Source: Cacconaster sp045642485
GTDB lineage: Bacteria > Bacteroidota > Bacteroidia > Bacteroidales > UBA932
DNA length: 58,028 nucleotides
Direction: 5' to 3'
Assembly: GCA_045642485.1 (NCBI GenBank)
Contig: JAZUIV010000042.1
Location: 1 to 58,028, forward strand
The position numbers and the translations under genes are program-made. The notes under the pieces are model-generated. The model did no database searches and had not been told where the DNA came from. It saw nothing but the letters and a program-made list of their open reading frames with translations. The first letter of the stretch is position 1. Every line of letters begins with the position of its first letter. Shown one piece after another: positions 17,364 to 25,476 of the stretch.

Positions 17364-19931
17364 ATGGATACAATACAAAGAGTTCCTTTGAACAGTCCGG
17401 TTTGGTCGGGAATATTCGTCAAACGTCAGCTTCCCAAGCGGCTTGCGCGCCTCGAGGATGTGGCGATGAATCTGTGGTGGTGCTGGCATCAGGATGCCAT
17501 TGAGTTGTTTGAAAGCATTGACAAGGATATCTGGAAGGCAGTGGGAGGAAATCCTCTGTTGCTTCTGGACAAAATCCCTCAGAAAAAATACCGTGAATTG
17601 GCAAAGGACACGGATTTTATCAGCAGACTGGATGCCGTTTACTCCAATTATGTGGGGTATATGTCCCAGAAGGTTGAGAGAAAGGGGCCTCGCATCGCAT
17701 ATTTCTGTATGGAATATGGAATCGACACCTCCCTTAAGATTTATTCCGGAGGTTTGGGAATCCTTGCAGGTGACTATCTGAAGGAAGCCTCCGATATGAA
17801 GGTCAATATGACTGCGGTGGGACTGCTGTACAGATATGGCTATTTTACCCAGAAAATATCTTCGCAGGGTGACCAGATTGCGGATTACGAACCTCAGGAT
17901 TTCATGAAGATACCGGCAACTCCGCTCAAGGACAAGGACGGAAACTGGCTCAAGATAGGCCTGGAACTTCCCGGAAGGATGATGTATGCCAGAATCTGGA
18001 AAGTGGAGGTGGGACGCACAGACCTCTATCTGCTCGACACGGACTTCGAGGACAACAGTCCTGAGGACAGATCTGTCACTCACCAACTCTATGGAGGCGA
18101 CTGGGAGAACAGGCTGAAGCAGGAGATACTTCTCGGTATGGGAGGTGTCCGCCTTCTCCGTCTTCTCGGAATCGAGGCCGACGTCTATCACTGCAATGAG
18201 GGTCACGCCTCCTTCAGTCTGGTGGAACGTCTCGGTGAATTTGTGAACAACAACAATATGCCCCTTTCCGCCGCAATAGAGGCAGTCCGGGCATCATCCC
18301 TCTTCACGACCCATACTCCCGTACCTGCCGGGCACGACTCCTTTGACGAGAATATCCTCAAGACTTATCTGTACAGATATACCGATATCCTTCAGACGGA
18401 TTGGCGCAATTTCATGCAGTTGGGCAAAGTCAACGTGGATGACCCTTCCGAGAAATTCTCGATGAGTGTGGTTGCGGCGAATCTCTCCCAGGAAGTGAAT
18501 GGAGTTAGCTGGCTGCACGGAAAAGTCAGCCAGAAGATTTTCGCTTCGATGTATCCGGGCTATCTGCCTGAGGAACTTTATATCAGTTCGGTCACCAACG
18601 GTGTCCATTATCCTACCTGGACTGCTCCGGAGTGGAAGACTATCCATAGAGACGTATTCGGAGATGCCTTCCGCACCCATCATTATGACAGGAGCTGCTT
18701 CGGCGGTATCTATAAGGTGCCCGACGAAACAATCTGGTCCACCAGGCAACTTCTTCGCAAGAAGCTGATTGACAAGGTAAAAGATGTTGTGGGGGATACA
18801 ACTTCAGGTAGCCACTACTCTCCCCAGGAGATAGTCAGGATCCGCAAGACTCTTCGCGATGACGTACTTACCTTCGGCTTTGCACGTCGTTTTGCAACAT
18901 ATAAGAGAGCGCATCTGCTCTTCAGCAATCTTGACAGGTTGAGTGAAATCGTCAACAATCCGGAATGTCCGGTGCAGTTCCTCTTTGCAGGCAAGGCGCA
19001 TCCCGCGGATGGTGGCGGACAGGGGTTGATAAAACGTATAATCGAGATTTCAAAGATGCCGCAGTTCCTCGGCAAGATTGTTTTTGTCCCGAATTATGAC
19101 ATTACCCTCGCAAAGGTTCTGGTTCAGGGTGTCGATGTATGGATGAACAATCCGACCAGGCCTCTGGAAGCATCCGGAACAAGCGGCGAAAAAGCCGTGA
19201 TGAACGGTGTAATGCATTTCTCTGTCCTTGACGGCTGGTGGGTGGAAGGATATAAACCCGGTGCCGGATGGGCACTCAAGCAGGAGCGCACGTACGATGA
19301 CCAGTCATTCCAGGACGAACTCGACGCGGCGACCATCTATACCATAATAGAGAACGAAATCGTTCCTGTTTTCTATGACAAGAATTCCCGGGGAATCTCC
19401 CGTGAATGGATTCAGACCATAAAGAACACCGTGGCCCAGGTTGCCTGCAATTTCACCACCAACAGGATGCTGAGCGATTATTGTGAGAAATACTACAACA
19501 GATTGGCTGAACGATATGCTTTTATAAGTGATGACGACTTTGCCAAGGCCCGACAGATTGCCCAGTGGAAGAGTGGGATGCGCAGTGTATGGGAGAGTAT
19601 TGAGGTACTCTCTTACACCAAGCCGGAGGATATCACTGAGACAGTCAGCCCTGATGTCAAATACAATTCCGAACTGGTTATCAGGTTGGGAGACTTCAAT
19701 CCGGAGGACATAGGCGCTGAAATCATACTTGCGGAGCAGAATGCGAAGGGCGAGTGCCATATTGTTGAGACTTTCGCGTTCAAGTTCTGCGGTGTTGAGG
19801 AGGACAGGGCAATATTCAGAGCCTTGGTCATTCCTGAAACGGCAGGGTCATATCAGCTTGCTGCAAGAATGTTTGCAAAGAATGAGGATATGCCTCACCG
19901 TCAGGATTTTGAACTTGTAAGATGGTTGTAG
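17364..19931 (+). CDS. glgP: Alpha-glucan (glycogen) phosphorylase, GT35
   Basis: Phosphorolysis of alpha-1,4-glucan to glucose-1-phosphate, dependent on pyridoxal phosphate. 855 residues from the ATG at 17364; an in-frame GTG at 17355 is an alternative. The PLP-lysine motif EASGTSGEKAVMNG is at about 605-618, and YFCMEYGIDTSLKIYSGGLG near 118-137 marks the shorter bacterial alpha-glucan phosphorylase subfamily with an N-terminal DUF3417-like segment. The upstream gap holds an inverted repeat (17296-17304 with 17341-17349). Its 3' end overlaps ribF by 10 bp. Confidence 0.95.
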   Translation: MDTIQRVPLNSPVWSGIFVKRQLPKRLARLEDVAMNLWWCWHQDAIELFESIDKDIWKAVGGNPLLLLDKIPQKKYRELAKDTDFISRLDAVYSNYVGYMSQKVERKGPRIAYFCMEYGIDTSLKIYSGGLGILAGDYLKEASDMKVNMTAVGLLYRYGYFTQKISSQGDQIADYEPQDFMKIPATPLKDKDGNWLKIGLELPGRMMYARIWKVEVGRTDLYLLDTDFEDNSPEDRSVTHQLYGGDWENRLKQEILLGMGGVRLLRLLGIEADVYHCNEGHASFSLVERLGEFVNNNNMPLSAAIEAVRASSLFTTHTPVPAGHDSFDENILKTYLYRYTDILQTDWRNFMQLGKVNVDDPSEKFSMSVVAANLSQEVNGVSWLHGKVSQKIFASMYPGYLPEELYISSVTNGVHYPTWTAPEWKTIHRDVFGDAFRTHHYDRSCFGGIYKVPDETIWSTRQLLRKKLIDKVKDVVGDTTSGSHYSPQEIVRIRKTLRDDVLTFGFARRFATYKRAHLLFSNLDRLSEIVNNPECPVQFLFAGKAHPADGGGQGLIKRIIEISKMPQFLGKIVFVPNYDITLAKVLVQGVDVWMNNPTRPLEASGTSGEKAVMNGVMHFSVLDGWWVEGYKPGAGWALKQERTYDDQSFQDELDAATIYTIIENEIVPVFYDKNSRGISREWIQTIKNTVAQVACNFTTNRMLSDYCEKYYNRLAERYAFISDDDFAKARQIAQWKSGMRSVWESIEVLSYTKPEDITETVSPDVKYNSELVIRLGDFNPEDIGAEIILAEQNAKGECHIVETFAFKFCGVEEDRAIFRALVIPETAGSYQLAARMFAKNEDMPHRQDFELVRWL

Positions 19932-20809
19932 CGGCAACCGGTTTCTTCGACGGAGTGCATCTTGGACACAGGGTTATCCTTGACAAGGTGCGCTCCGTTG
20001 CTTGTGAAAAGGGGCAGGAGAGCGCCGTGGTCACATTCTGGCCCCATCCCAGAAGCGTTCTCCAGCAGGATGCCGACAGATTGAGGCTGCTCACCTCACT
20101 TGAAGAGAAAAAATCTCTCCTGCGTGCTAACGGCATCGGCAGGGTCATAGTACTGCCTTTTGACAGAAAGTTCAGTTGTTTGTCCGCAAAGGATTTCATA
20201 CAGAAGTATCTTGTTGACGGAGCCGGAGTTTCGACACTTGTCCTGGGGTATGACCACCGTCTGGGCCACGATACGTTCGGGAGTGTGTCCGCATTGGCGG
20301 ACACTGTCCGTGAGTGTGGCATCGAGCCTGTGATTTGTGACAGATACGTCAATCCCGAGGGGATTGCAGTCAGTTCGACAGCTATACGGAAGGCTCTCGA
20401 AAATTGTGAAGTGGAGAAGGCGTGCGGGATGTTGGGTTACGGGTATTCCCTTTCCGGAGTAGTTGTTTCCGGCAACAGAATCGGCAGAACGATAGGATTT
20501 CCGACAGCGAATATGGAACTTTACGACCCCTTGAAGGCTGTCCCCGGCAATGGTGTCTATCAGGTGGAAGTTCAGGTGCAGGGTGGCCGATATAAAGGTG
20601 TCTGCAACATAGGTGTCAGGCCGACGGTCGGGCAGTGTGGCGCCAGGGTGATAGAAACCCATATCCTGGATTTCAACGAGGATATCTACGGATTGGACAT
20701 CCGCATAAGCTTCCTTCATCATATCCGTCCCGAGCGGAAGTTCAGCGGCCTGGAGGAGCTGAAACTCAGGTTGCAGGAGGATGTGATGTCGGTAAGAGGC
20801 CGGTTATAG
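19922..20809 (+). CDS. ribF: Bifunctional riboflavin kinase / FAD synthetase
   Basis: Makes FMN and FAD from riboflavin. N-terminal nucleotidyltransferase domain with TGFFDGVHLGH (residues 6-16) and VSSTAIR near 155; C-terminal riboflavin kinase domain with GRTIGFPTAN (about 180-189), NGVYQV and the ETHILDFNEDIYG motif. 295 residues, normal length. The ATG lies within the phosphorylase 3' end (10-bp overlap), so it is translated from the glycogen transcript, an unusual metabolic partner. It converges on murF with a 5-bp overlap. Confidence 0.95.
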   Translation: MVVAATGFFDGVHLGHRVILDKVRSVACEKGQESAVVTFWPHPRSVLQQDADRLRLLTSLEEKKSLLRANGIGRVIVLPFDRKFSCLSAKDFIQKYLVDGAGVSTLVLGYDHRLGHDTFGSVSALADTVRECGIEPVICDRYVNPEGIAVSSTAIRKALENCEVEKACGMLGYGYSLSGVVVSGNRIGRTIGFPTANMELYDPLKAVPGNGVYQVEVQVQGGRYKGVCNIGVRPTVGQCGARVIETHILDFNEDIYGLDIRISFLHHIRPERKFSGLEELKLRLQEDVMSVRGRL

Positions 20810-22114
20810 GCTTCCTGTGATACTCTGGAGATGTGTCCCGTTGGACCCTTTAACAAGGATTGTATTCCCTTTCAGCGGTGAGTGTTCCAGATACTCTTTG
20901 AGGGCGTCCGCCGTCAGGAAGTTCCTTATCTTCTCCGTGAGATTCAATTCGGATGTCGCTGCGGCGAAGTTTTCCCCCACAGTCAGGATGTTATGGGTGA
21001 TTCCGTATGCTTTCTGAAGAACTTTTATGTGTTCCTCATCCGAACTTTCTCCAAGTTCCAGCATATCTCCGAGAATTATTGCCTTGTCGGGGAAATCGAT
21101 TTCCTTGAAAGAGGAGATAGCGGCATCCATACTGGTGGGATTGGCATTGTAAGCATCTACAATCACTCCGTTCCTGTCGGTGCGGAGGAACTGGGAGCGG
21201 TTGTTGGAAGGGGTGTAATCCTCAATCGCCCTGATAGCCATATTGACGGATACTTTGAAGAATTCTGCTATGAAAAGGGCACACAGTACGTTGTCTGCGT
21301 TGTACCTGCCGATAAGTTTGGTGCTGACAATGCTCCCGTCATTCAGTTTGAGCGACAGGAAGGGGTTCTCTGCTGATGGTTTTTCCACGGTTGCGTTCTG
21401 TACGGTCATTCCGTAAGGGCGTGCAACCAATCCGGGGCGCATGGAGACCATCCTTTTCAGACTGGGATTGTCGGCGTTGTAGAATATGGGCCCTCCAGTC
21501 TGGCGGAGATGGTCATACAGCTCTCCTTTGGCCCGCATAACGCCTTCAAATGAGCCGAAGCCCAGCAGATGGGCTTTCCCTACATTGGTCACTACACCGC
21601 AGGTGGGTTTCACAATCCTGACCAGGTCCTTTATTTCACCGGGTGCGCTTGCTCCCATCTCTATGACCGCAAACTGATGCTTTGGCGAGAGGCCCAGCAG
21701 TGTCAGGGGAACTCCGATGCCGTTGTTGAAGTTTCCCTGAGTGTAAAGAACATTGTATTTCTTGCTCAGTACGGTGGCAATCAACTCTTTGGTGGTGGTT
21801 TTGCCGTTGGTGCCGGTTATGCCGAGTACCGGGATGTCGAACAGGGAGCGGTGGTATGCGGCGAGTTGCTGAAGGGATTGAAGGACGTCCTCGACCAGTA
21901 TGCACTTGTGGGTCTTGTTATAGACTACTCCCTGAAGGGAGGGCCTGTCAACCACCGCATATTTGGCGCCCAGTTCAAGAGCCTTGAGCGCGAAGTCATT
22001 TCCATCGAAATTGTCACCCTTGAGGGCGAAGAACATCACGCCTTCGGTGATTTTACGGGTGTCCGTGCAGATGCCGGTGCATTCTTTGAATAAGGTGTAT
22101 AGTGTTTCTGTCAT
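20804..22114 (-). CDS. murF: UDP-MurNAc-tripeptide-D-alanyl-D-alanine ligase
   Basis: Final cytoplasmic step of the muropeptide: ATP-dependent addition of D-Ala-D-Ala. P-loop GITGTNGKTTTKE, the NADNP and YNANPTSMDAA motifs and an overall 436 residues match MurF. I choose the start at 22114 (MTETLYTLF), because it lies 10 bp after the dut stop; an upstream ATG at 22183 would run back into dut. Last gene of a flippase-dut-murF operon. Confidence 0.95.
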   Translation of the reverse strand: MTETLYTLFKECTGICTDTRKITEGVMFFALKGDNFDGNDFALKALELGAKYAVVDRPSLQGVVYNKTHKCILVEDVLQSLQQLAAYHRSLFDIPVLGITGTNGKTTTKELIATVLSKKYNVLYTQGNFNNGIGVPLTLLGLSPKHQFAVIEMGASAPGEIKDLVRIVKPTCGVVTNVGKAHLLGFGSFEGVMRAKGELYDHLRQTGGPIFYNADNPSLKRMVSMRPGLVARPYGMTVQNATVEKPSAENPFLSLKLNDGSIVSTKLIGRYNADNVLCALFIAEFFKVSVNMAIRAIEDYTPSNNRSQFLRTDRNGVIVDAYNANPTSMDAAISSFKEIDFPDKAIILGDMLELGESSDEEHIKVLQKAYGITHNILTVGENFAAATSELNLTEKIRNFLTADALKEYLEHSPLKGNTILVKGSNGTHLQSITGSL

Positions 22115-22124
22115 CTCTGTAAAA

Positions 22125-22559
22125 TCATTTTCTGCCTGTGGAACCGAATCCTCCTGTACCTCTTGCACTTTCTCCCAGTTCATTCACCTCCAGCCATTCA
22201 ACTTTCTCGTATCTGGATACAATCATCTGGGCAATTCTTTCTCCGGGATTGACCTCAAACGGTTCGGATGAAAGATTTACCAGAATGACTTTAATCTCGC
22301 CGCGGTAATCCGCATCGATGGTCCCTGGCGCATTGACGATTGAGATACCGTGTTTTGCAGCCAGCCCGCTTCTGGGACGTATCTGCGCCTCAAAGCCTTC
22401 CGGCAGTTCGATGGAGATTCCTGTGGGAATCATTGCTCTTTCGAGAGGAGCGAGAGTGATACTCTTCTCAAGATTTGCCTTCAGGTCCATTCCTGCAGAG
22501 GATGCCGTAGCGTAGGAAGGCGTGTCAAAAGGTGAGCGGTTAACGATTTTTACGGTCAT
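22125..22559 (-). CDS. dut: dUTP diphosphatase
   Basis: Trimeric dUTPase that hydrolyses dUTP to dUMP. All five motifs are visible in 144 residues: SSAGMDLKA (1), PRSGLAAKHG (2), NAPGTIDADYRGEI (3), ERIAQMI (4) and the C-terminal RGTGGFGSTGRK (5). Start at 22559 (MTVKIVN) fits the family and overlaps the flippase 3' end by 20 bp; a longer reading from 22604 adds a non-conserved leader. Confidence 0.97.
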   Translation of the reverse strand: MTVKIVNRSPFDTPSYATASSAGMDLKANLEKSITLAPLERAMIPTGISIELPEGFEAQIRPRSGLAAKHGISIVNAPGTIDADYRGEIKVILVNLSSEPFEVNPGERIAQMIVSRYEKVEWLEVNELGESARGTGGFGSTGRK

Positions 22560-24027
22560 TGGCAATACTTTTTCCTGCTTTAAAGATAATAAATAATAGA
22601 ACAAGATACGCCGCTACGAACGCGACTTTTATCAATATTCCGCAAATCAGGGACATATCGGGGACGAGAGTGGAAAGGGCCCACATTCCCATGCCGGAGG
22701 TGATGATGATGGCAAGAAGCCCCCAATTGTATGGCACCGGGTAGTATTTCCTGCCAAGCAGAGCTGTCAGAATCAGCATCGTGAGATAGCTTGCCACGTG
22801 CCCCCAGGCCGCCGCGTGGTATGAATAGACAGGCATAAAGGCAAAGTCGATGACGCAGGAGACCGCAAGGCCGCAAAGTGTTATCCATAGCGCGTATAGT
22901 GTCTTGCCGGAAAGTTTGTACCACATATTCACGTTGAAAAGCATTCCTGTCAGGATGTAAGCCATAAGCATTATCGGCGCGATGGAGAGCCCCGCCCTGA
23001 AATCCCGTCCCACAATGAGGCCGATCTGGTCCATAAAGAGCATTATCATCAGGAAACCGAGCATACAGAATGCCGTGAAGTAGTTGAGGACATCAGCATA
23101 GATTTTACGGCTTCCGCTCTCCTTCTCCCTTTGAAAGAAGAATGGCTCCGCGGCATATCGGAACATCTGGGAGAAAAGTTGCATTATCACAGCAATTTTC
23201 ACTCCTGCCTGATATACGCCAAGGTCTGCACGCCAATTGACAGGGTCGGCATTGGCAAAGCGCATAAGAATCCTGTCTATCAGGTCATTCATTATGCCCG
23301 GAAGTGCGGCTATCATCAACGGGAGGGAATATATCAGCATTTGGCCGGCAAGACGGGAATCCATCTTGAGGTGGAGGTGTATCAGTTCCGGCAGGAGAAG
23401 AGCCCCGCAGAGAATGCAACTTGCCAGAATTGCGAATATCGGATAGGTGAAATCGGGTGTCGGACTCACGAAGGATGTCAGCCAGTGGTCTGGGTTGGCC
23501 AGGAAACGGGCTGGCATTGCCAGATAAAGCAGAAGGTTAGTGCCCACTTCCGTCAATATCTTCACCGTCTTTATTACAGCGAACTTCAATGCTTTGTGTT
23601 CGTGGCGCAATTTGGCGAAAAGGATGGATGCCGGACAGTCGAGGGCGAGGATGAGCCCGACATAGATGATTGTCTTTCCGTGTCCGGTGTAGCCAAGCGC
23701 CCCTGAAATTCCACCGCTGAAAAGGGCGATGATCCCAAGGAAGAGCAGGCAGAGCAGACCTGTGCAGATGAATGCGTTGGAGAAAACGGCTCTCTTGTCA
23801 ACACCGTCCCTGCTTGCGTACCGGAAGCAGCCCGTCTCCAGCCCCAGTACCAGAACTACCTGGAGCACCGCAATATACGACATCAGTTCGGTGAATACGC
23901 CATAGTCCGAAGTGGTGAGGACTCTGGTGTACAGAGGCAGCAACATAAAATTGATGACACGTGCCAGAATCGTACTCAGACCGTAGATGGCGGTTTCGCT
24001 TGCAAGTTGTTTCAGAGGATTTGCCAT
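22540..24027 (-). CDS. Oligosaccharide flippase family membrane protein (Wzx/MOP-like)
   Basis: 495-residue integral membrane protein with 12-14 hydrophobic helices. The N-terminus LASETAIYGLSTILARVINFMLLPLYTRVL and repeated YGVFTELMSYIAVLQVVL-type helices mark the polysaccharide flippase branch of the MOP superfamily. Start at 24027 follows a Bacteroidota -7 element (TAAATTTG, minus strand, 24046-24053); an in-frame extension to 24618 would cross the divergent cyclophilin gene and is rejected. It is co-transcribed with dut and murF; it may move lipid-linked glycans, but lipid II cannot be excluded. Confidence 0.9.
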   Translation of the reverse strand: MANPLKQLASETAIYGLSTILARVINFMLLPLYTRVLTTSDYGVFTELMSYIAVLQVVLVLGLETGCFRYASRDGVDKRAVFSNAFICTGLLCLLFLGIIALFSGGISGALGYTGHGKTIIYVGLILALDCPASILFAKLRHEHKALKFAVIKTVKILTEVGTNLLLYLAMPARFLANPDHWLTSFVSPTPDFTYPIFAILASCILCGALLLPELIHLHLKMDSRLAGQMLIYSLPLMIAALPGIMNDLIDRILMRFANADPVNWRADLGVYQAGVKIAVIMQLFSQMFRYAAEPFFFQREKESGSRKIYADVLNYFTAFCMLGFLMIMLFMDQIGLIVGRDFRAGLSIAPIMLMAYILTGMLFNVNMWYKLSGKTLYALWITLCGLAVSCVIDFAFMPVYSYHAAAWGHVASYLTMLILTALLGRKYYPVPYNWGLLAIIITSGMGMWALSTLVPDMSLICGILIKVAFVAAYLVLLFIIFKAGKSIANDRKNR

Positions 24028-24045
24028 AAATCGTTTTGATTCTAA

Positions 24046-24053
24046 CAAATTTA
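24046..24053 (-). promoter_or_regulatory. -7 element of flippase-dut-murF operon
   Basis: Minus-strand TAAATTTG fits TAnnTTTG about 18 nt before the flippase ATG. The divergent cyclophilin promoter (24066-24073) is next to it. Confidence 0.5.
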
Positions 24054-24065
24054 ACAAAAAAAGAG

Positions 24066-24073
24066 TATTTTTG
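24066..24073 (+). promoter_or_regulatory. -7 element of the cyclophilin gene
   Basis: TATTTTTG fits TAnnTTTG and ends 20 nt before the cyclophilin ATG. The nearest TTTG upstream (24035-24038) is 27 nt away, so only the -7 box is convincing. Confidence 0.45.
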
Positions 24074-24093
24074 GGAAGCAAAAAATTGAATTC

Positions 24094-24759
24094 ATGAAAC
24101 AGAAAATCATTTACATTTCCATTGCCCTGACGCTTTTGGCGGCAGGTTGCAGGAGCAATGTGCAATCCGCACCGGAACAAGTTGAACCAACGGAACAAAC
24201 AAAAACTGATATGAAAGTGATTGACACAAATCTTTGGAGCAATCTGGGCGAGGAGCCTCTGCTGAAAATCTCGACTACAGACGGTGATATGGTCATCAAA
24301 CTCTACAAGGAGACACCTCTTCACCGTGACAATTTCGTTAAACTTGCAAAGAAGGGCTTTTATGACAATATCCTCTTCCACCGCATCATCAACGGTTTTA
24401 TGATTCAGTGCGGCGACCCTTTGACAAAGGATTCCACGCAGGTTTCCAGATTCGGTACCGGCGGCCCCGGATACACGATTCCGGCAGAGATAAAGCCGGA
24501 ATTCACCCATAAGAAAGGGGCAGTTGCGGCAGCCAGAAGGGGTGATGCCGTCAACCCTGCGAAAGAGTCTTCCGGCTCCCAGTTCTATATCGTTCAGAGC
24601 GAGGCCGGGTGCAGCCACCTTGACGGTGAATACACAATCTTCGGAGAAGTTGTCGAAGGCCTGCCCGTAATCGATGTCATAGCGGCGGAGCCCACCGACC
24701 AGCGGGACCGTCCCCTGAAGAAAGTGGAGATTCTTTCAATCGCTCCCGTGCAGAAATAA
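24094..24759 (+). CDS. Peptidyl-prolyl cis-trans isomerase (cyclophilin type), lipoprotein
   Basis: Membrane-anchored folding catalyst of the cell envelope. The N-terminus is a lipoprotein signal (hydrophobic core, lipobox LAAGC, Cys19) followed by a polar linker with many Gln/Glu. The cyclophilin domain begins near residue 60 and shows NFVKLAKKGFYDNILFHR, FMIQCGDP, SSGSQFYIV and HLDGEYTIFGEVVEG, including the catalytic Arg in FHR. 221 residues. Convergent with the gamma-carbonic-anhydrase-like gene across a large inverted repeat. Confidence 0.95.
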   Translation: MKQKIIYISIALTLLAAGCRSNVQSAPEQVEPTEQTKTDMKVIDTNLWSNLGEEPLLKISTTDGDMVIKLYKETPLHRDNFVKLAKKGFYDNILFHRIINGFMIQCGDPLTKDSTQVSRFGTGGPGYTIPAEIKPEFTHKKGAVAAARRGDAVNPAKESSGSQFYIVQSEAGCSHLDGEYTIFGEVVEGLPVIDVIAAEPTDQRDRPLKKVEILSIAPVQK

Positions 24760-24780
24760 GGTCTGCGCGAATACTACGAT

Positions 24781-24876
24781 TGTTGTGGGTATATGCTGTC
24801 CGGCAACTTTGGCTCCCGAAGAGGGAGGGGACCCACGTCAGTGGGGAGGATTGCCGGACAGCATATACCCACAACA
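24781..24876. repeat. Perfect 26-bp inverted repeat with GC-rich core
   Basis: Arms 24781-24806 and 24851-24876 are exact reverse complements (26 of 26). The 44-nt centre contains two more short hairpins (CTCCC/GGGAG and CCCAC/GTGGG). It lies between the stops of two convergent genes. It could serve as a bidirectional terminator (no T-run, however), or be a REP/MITE-like mobile repeat. Confidence 0.9.
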
Positions 24877-24900
24877 GCTGCAAGGCGACTTTGGGCAGTG

Positions 24901-25407
24901 TTATTTGTACCAGTCTTTGTACATCATATACTGCCGGGCATTGTGTCCGGCAGTTTCTGTAACCTTCGGACTCCCGTCCTTGACCTTCTTTGCCGGCACT
25001 CCCGCATAGACCCCCTGGTCCAGCTTGCTGCCCCCAAGAACGACCGCGCCCGCCGCGACGATGCTTCCCGGGGCTATTTCCGCATTGTCAAGCACGACCG
25101 AGCCCATTCCGATAAGGGACCCTTCTCCGATTGTGGCGCCGTGTATGACGGCGTTGTGTCCTACTGAAACGTCATCGCCCAGTATTGACACGGATGTCTT
25201 GTATGTCGTGTGGATGCTTGCATTGTCCTGCACGTTGACCCGGTTCCCCAGGCGGATTGAGTTTACGTCTCCGCGCAGGACCGCTCCGTACCATATGCTG
25301 CAGTCGTCACCGATTTCAACGTCTCCGATGATTGCCGCGTTCTCGGCAATGAAGCAGTTCTTTCCTATTTTCGGCATTATGCCGTTAAGTTCACGTATTA
25401 TTGCCAT
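24901..25407 (-). CDS. Gamma-carbonic anhydrase-like hexapeptide-repeat protein
   Basis: 168 residues forming a left-handed beta-helix: repeating I/V-G-D/E-G units (NAAIIGDVEIGDDCSIWYG and onward) and a C-terminal helix (GHNARQYMMYKDW). Three putative metal-binding His are present in HTTY, VGHNAVIHG. This matches the YrdA/PaaY/CcmM-like family, trimeric and zinc- or iron-binding; enzymatic activity is often unproven. It is downstream of rpoC on the same strand but separated from it by a terminator. Confidence 0.88.
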   Translation of the reverse strand: MAIIRELNGIMPKIGKNCFIAENAAIIGDVEIGDDCSIWYGAVLRGDVNSIRLGNRVNVQDNASIHTTYKTSVSILGDDVSVGHNAVIHGATIGEGSLIGMGSVVLDNAEIAPGSIVAAGAVVLGGSKLDQGVYAGVPAKKVKDGSPKVTETAGHNARQYMMYKDWYK

Positions 25408-25425
25408 TTCCTTAAGTCATTCCTA

Positions 25426-25459
25426 AAAAGAAGAGGGCGGCGCTTTTGACACCGCCCTC
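25426..25459 (-). terminator. Intrinsic terminator of the rpoBC operon
   Basis: On the minus strand GAGGGCGG (25459-25452) pairs with CCGCCCTC (25440-25433), followed by TTCTTTTT. It lies 18 bp after the rpoC stop and before the carbonic-anhydrase-like gene. Confidence 0.85.
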
Positions 25460-25476
25460 CGCTTGAGGTTTATTGA

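Noticed and set aside
24028..24618. N-terminal extension of the flippase
   Set aside because: It would run antisense through the cyclophilin gene; homologous proteins start at MANPLKQ and a promoter lies right before it.
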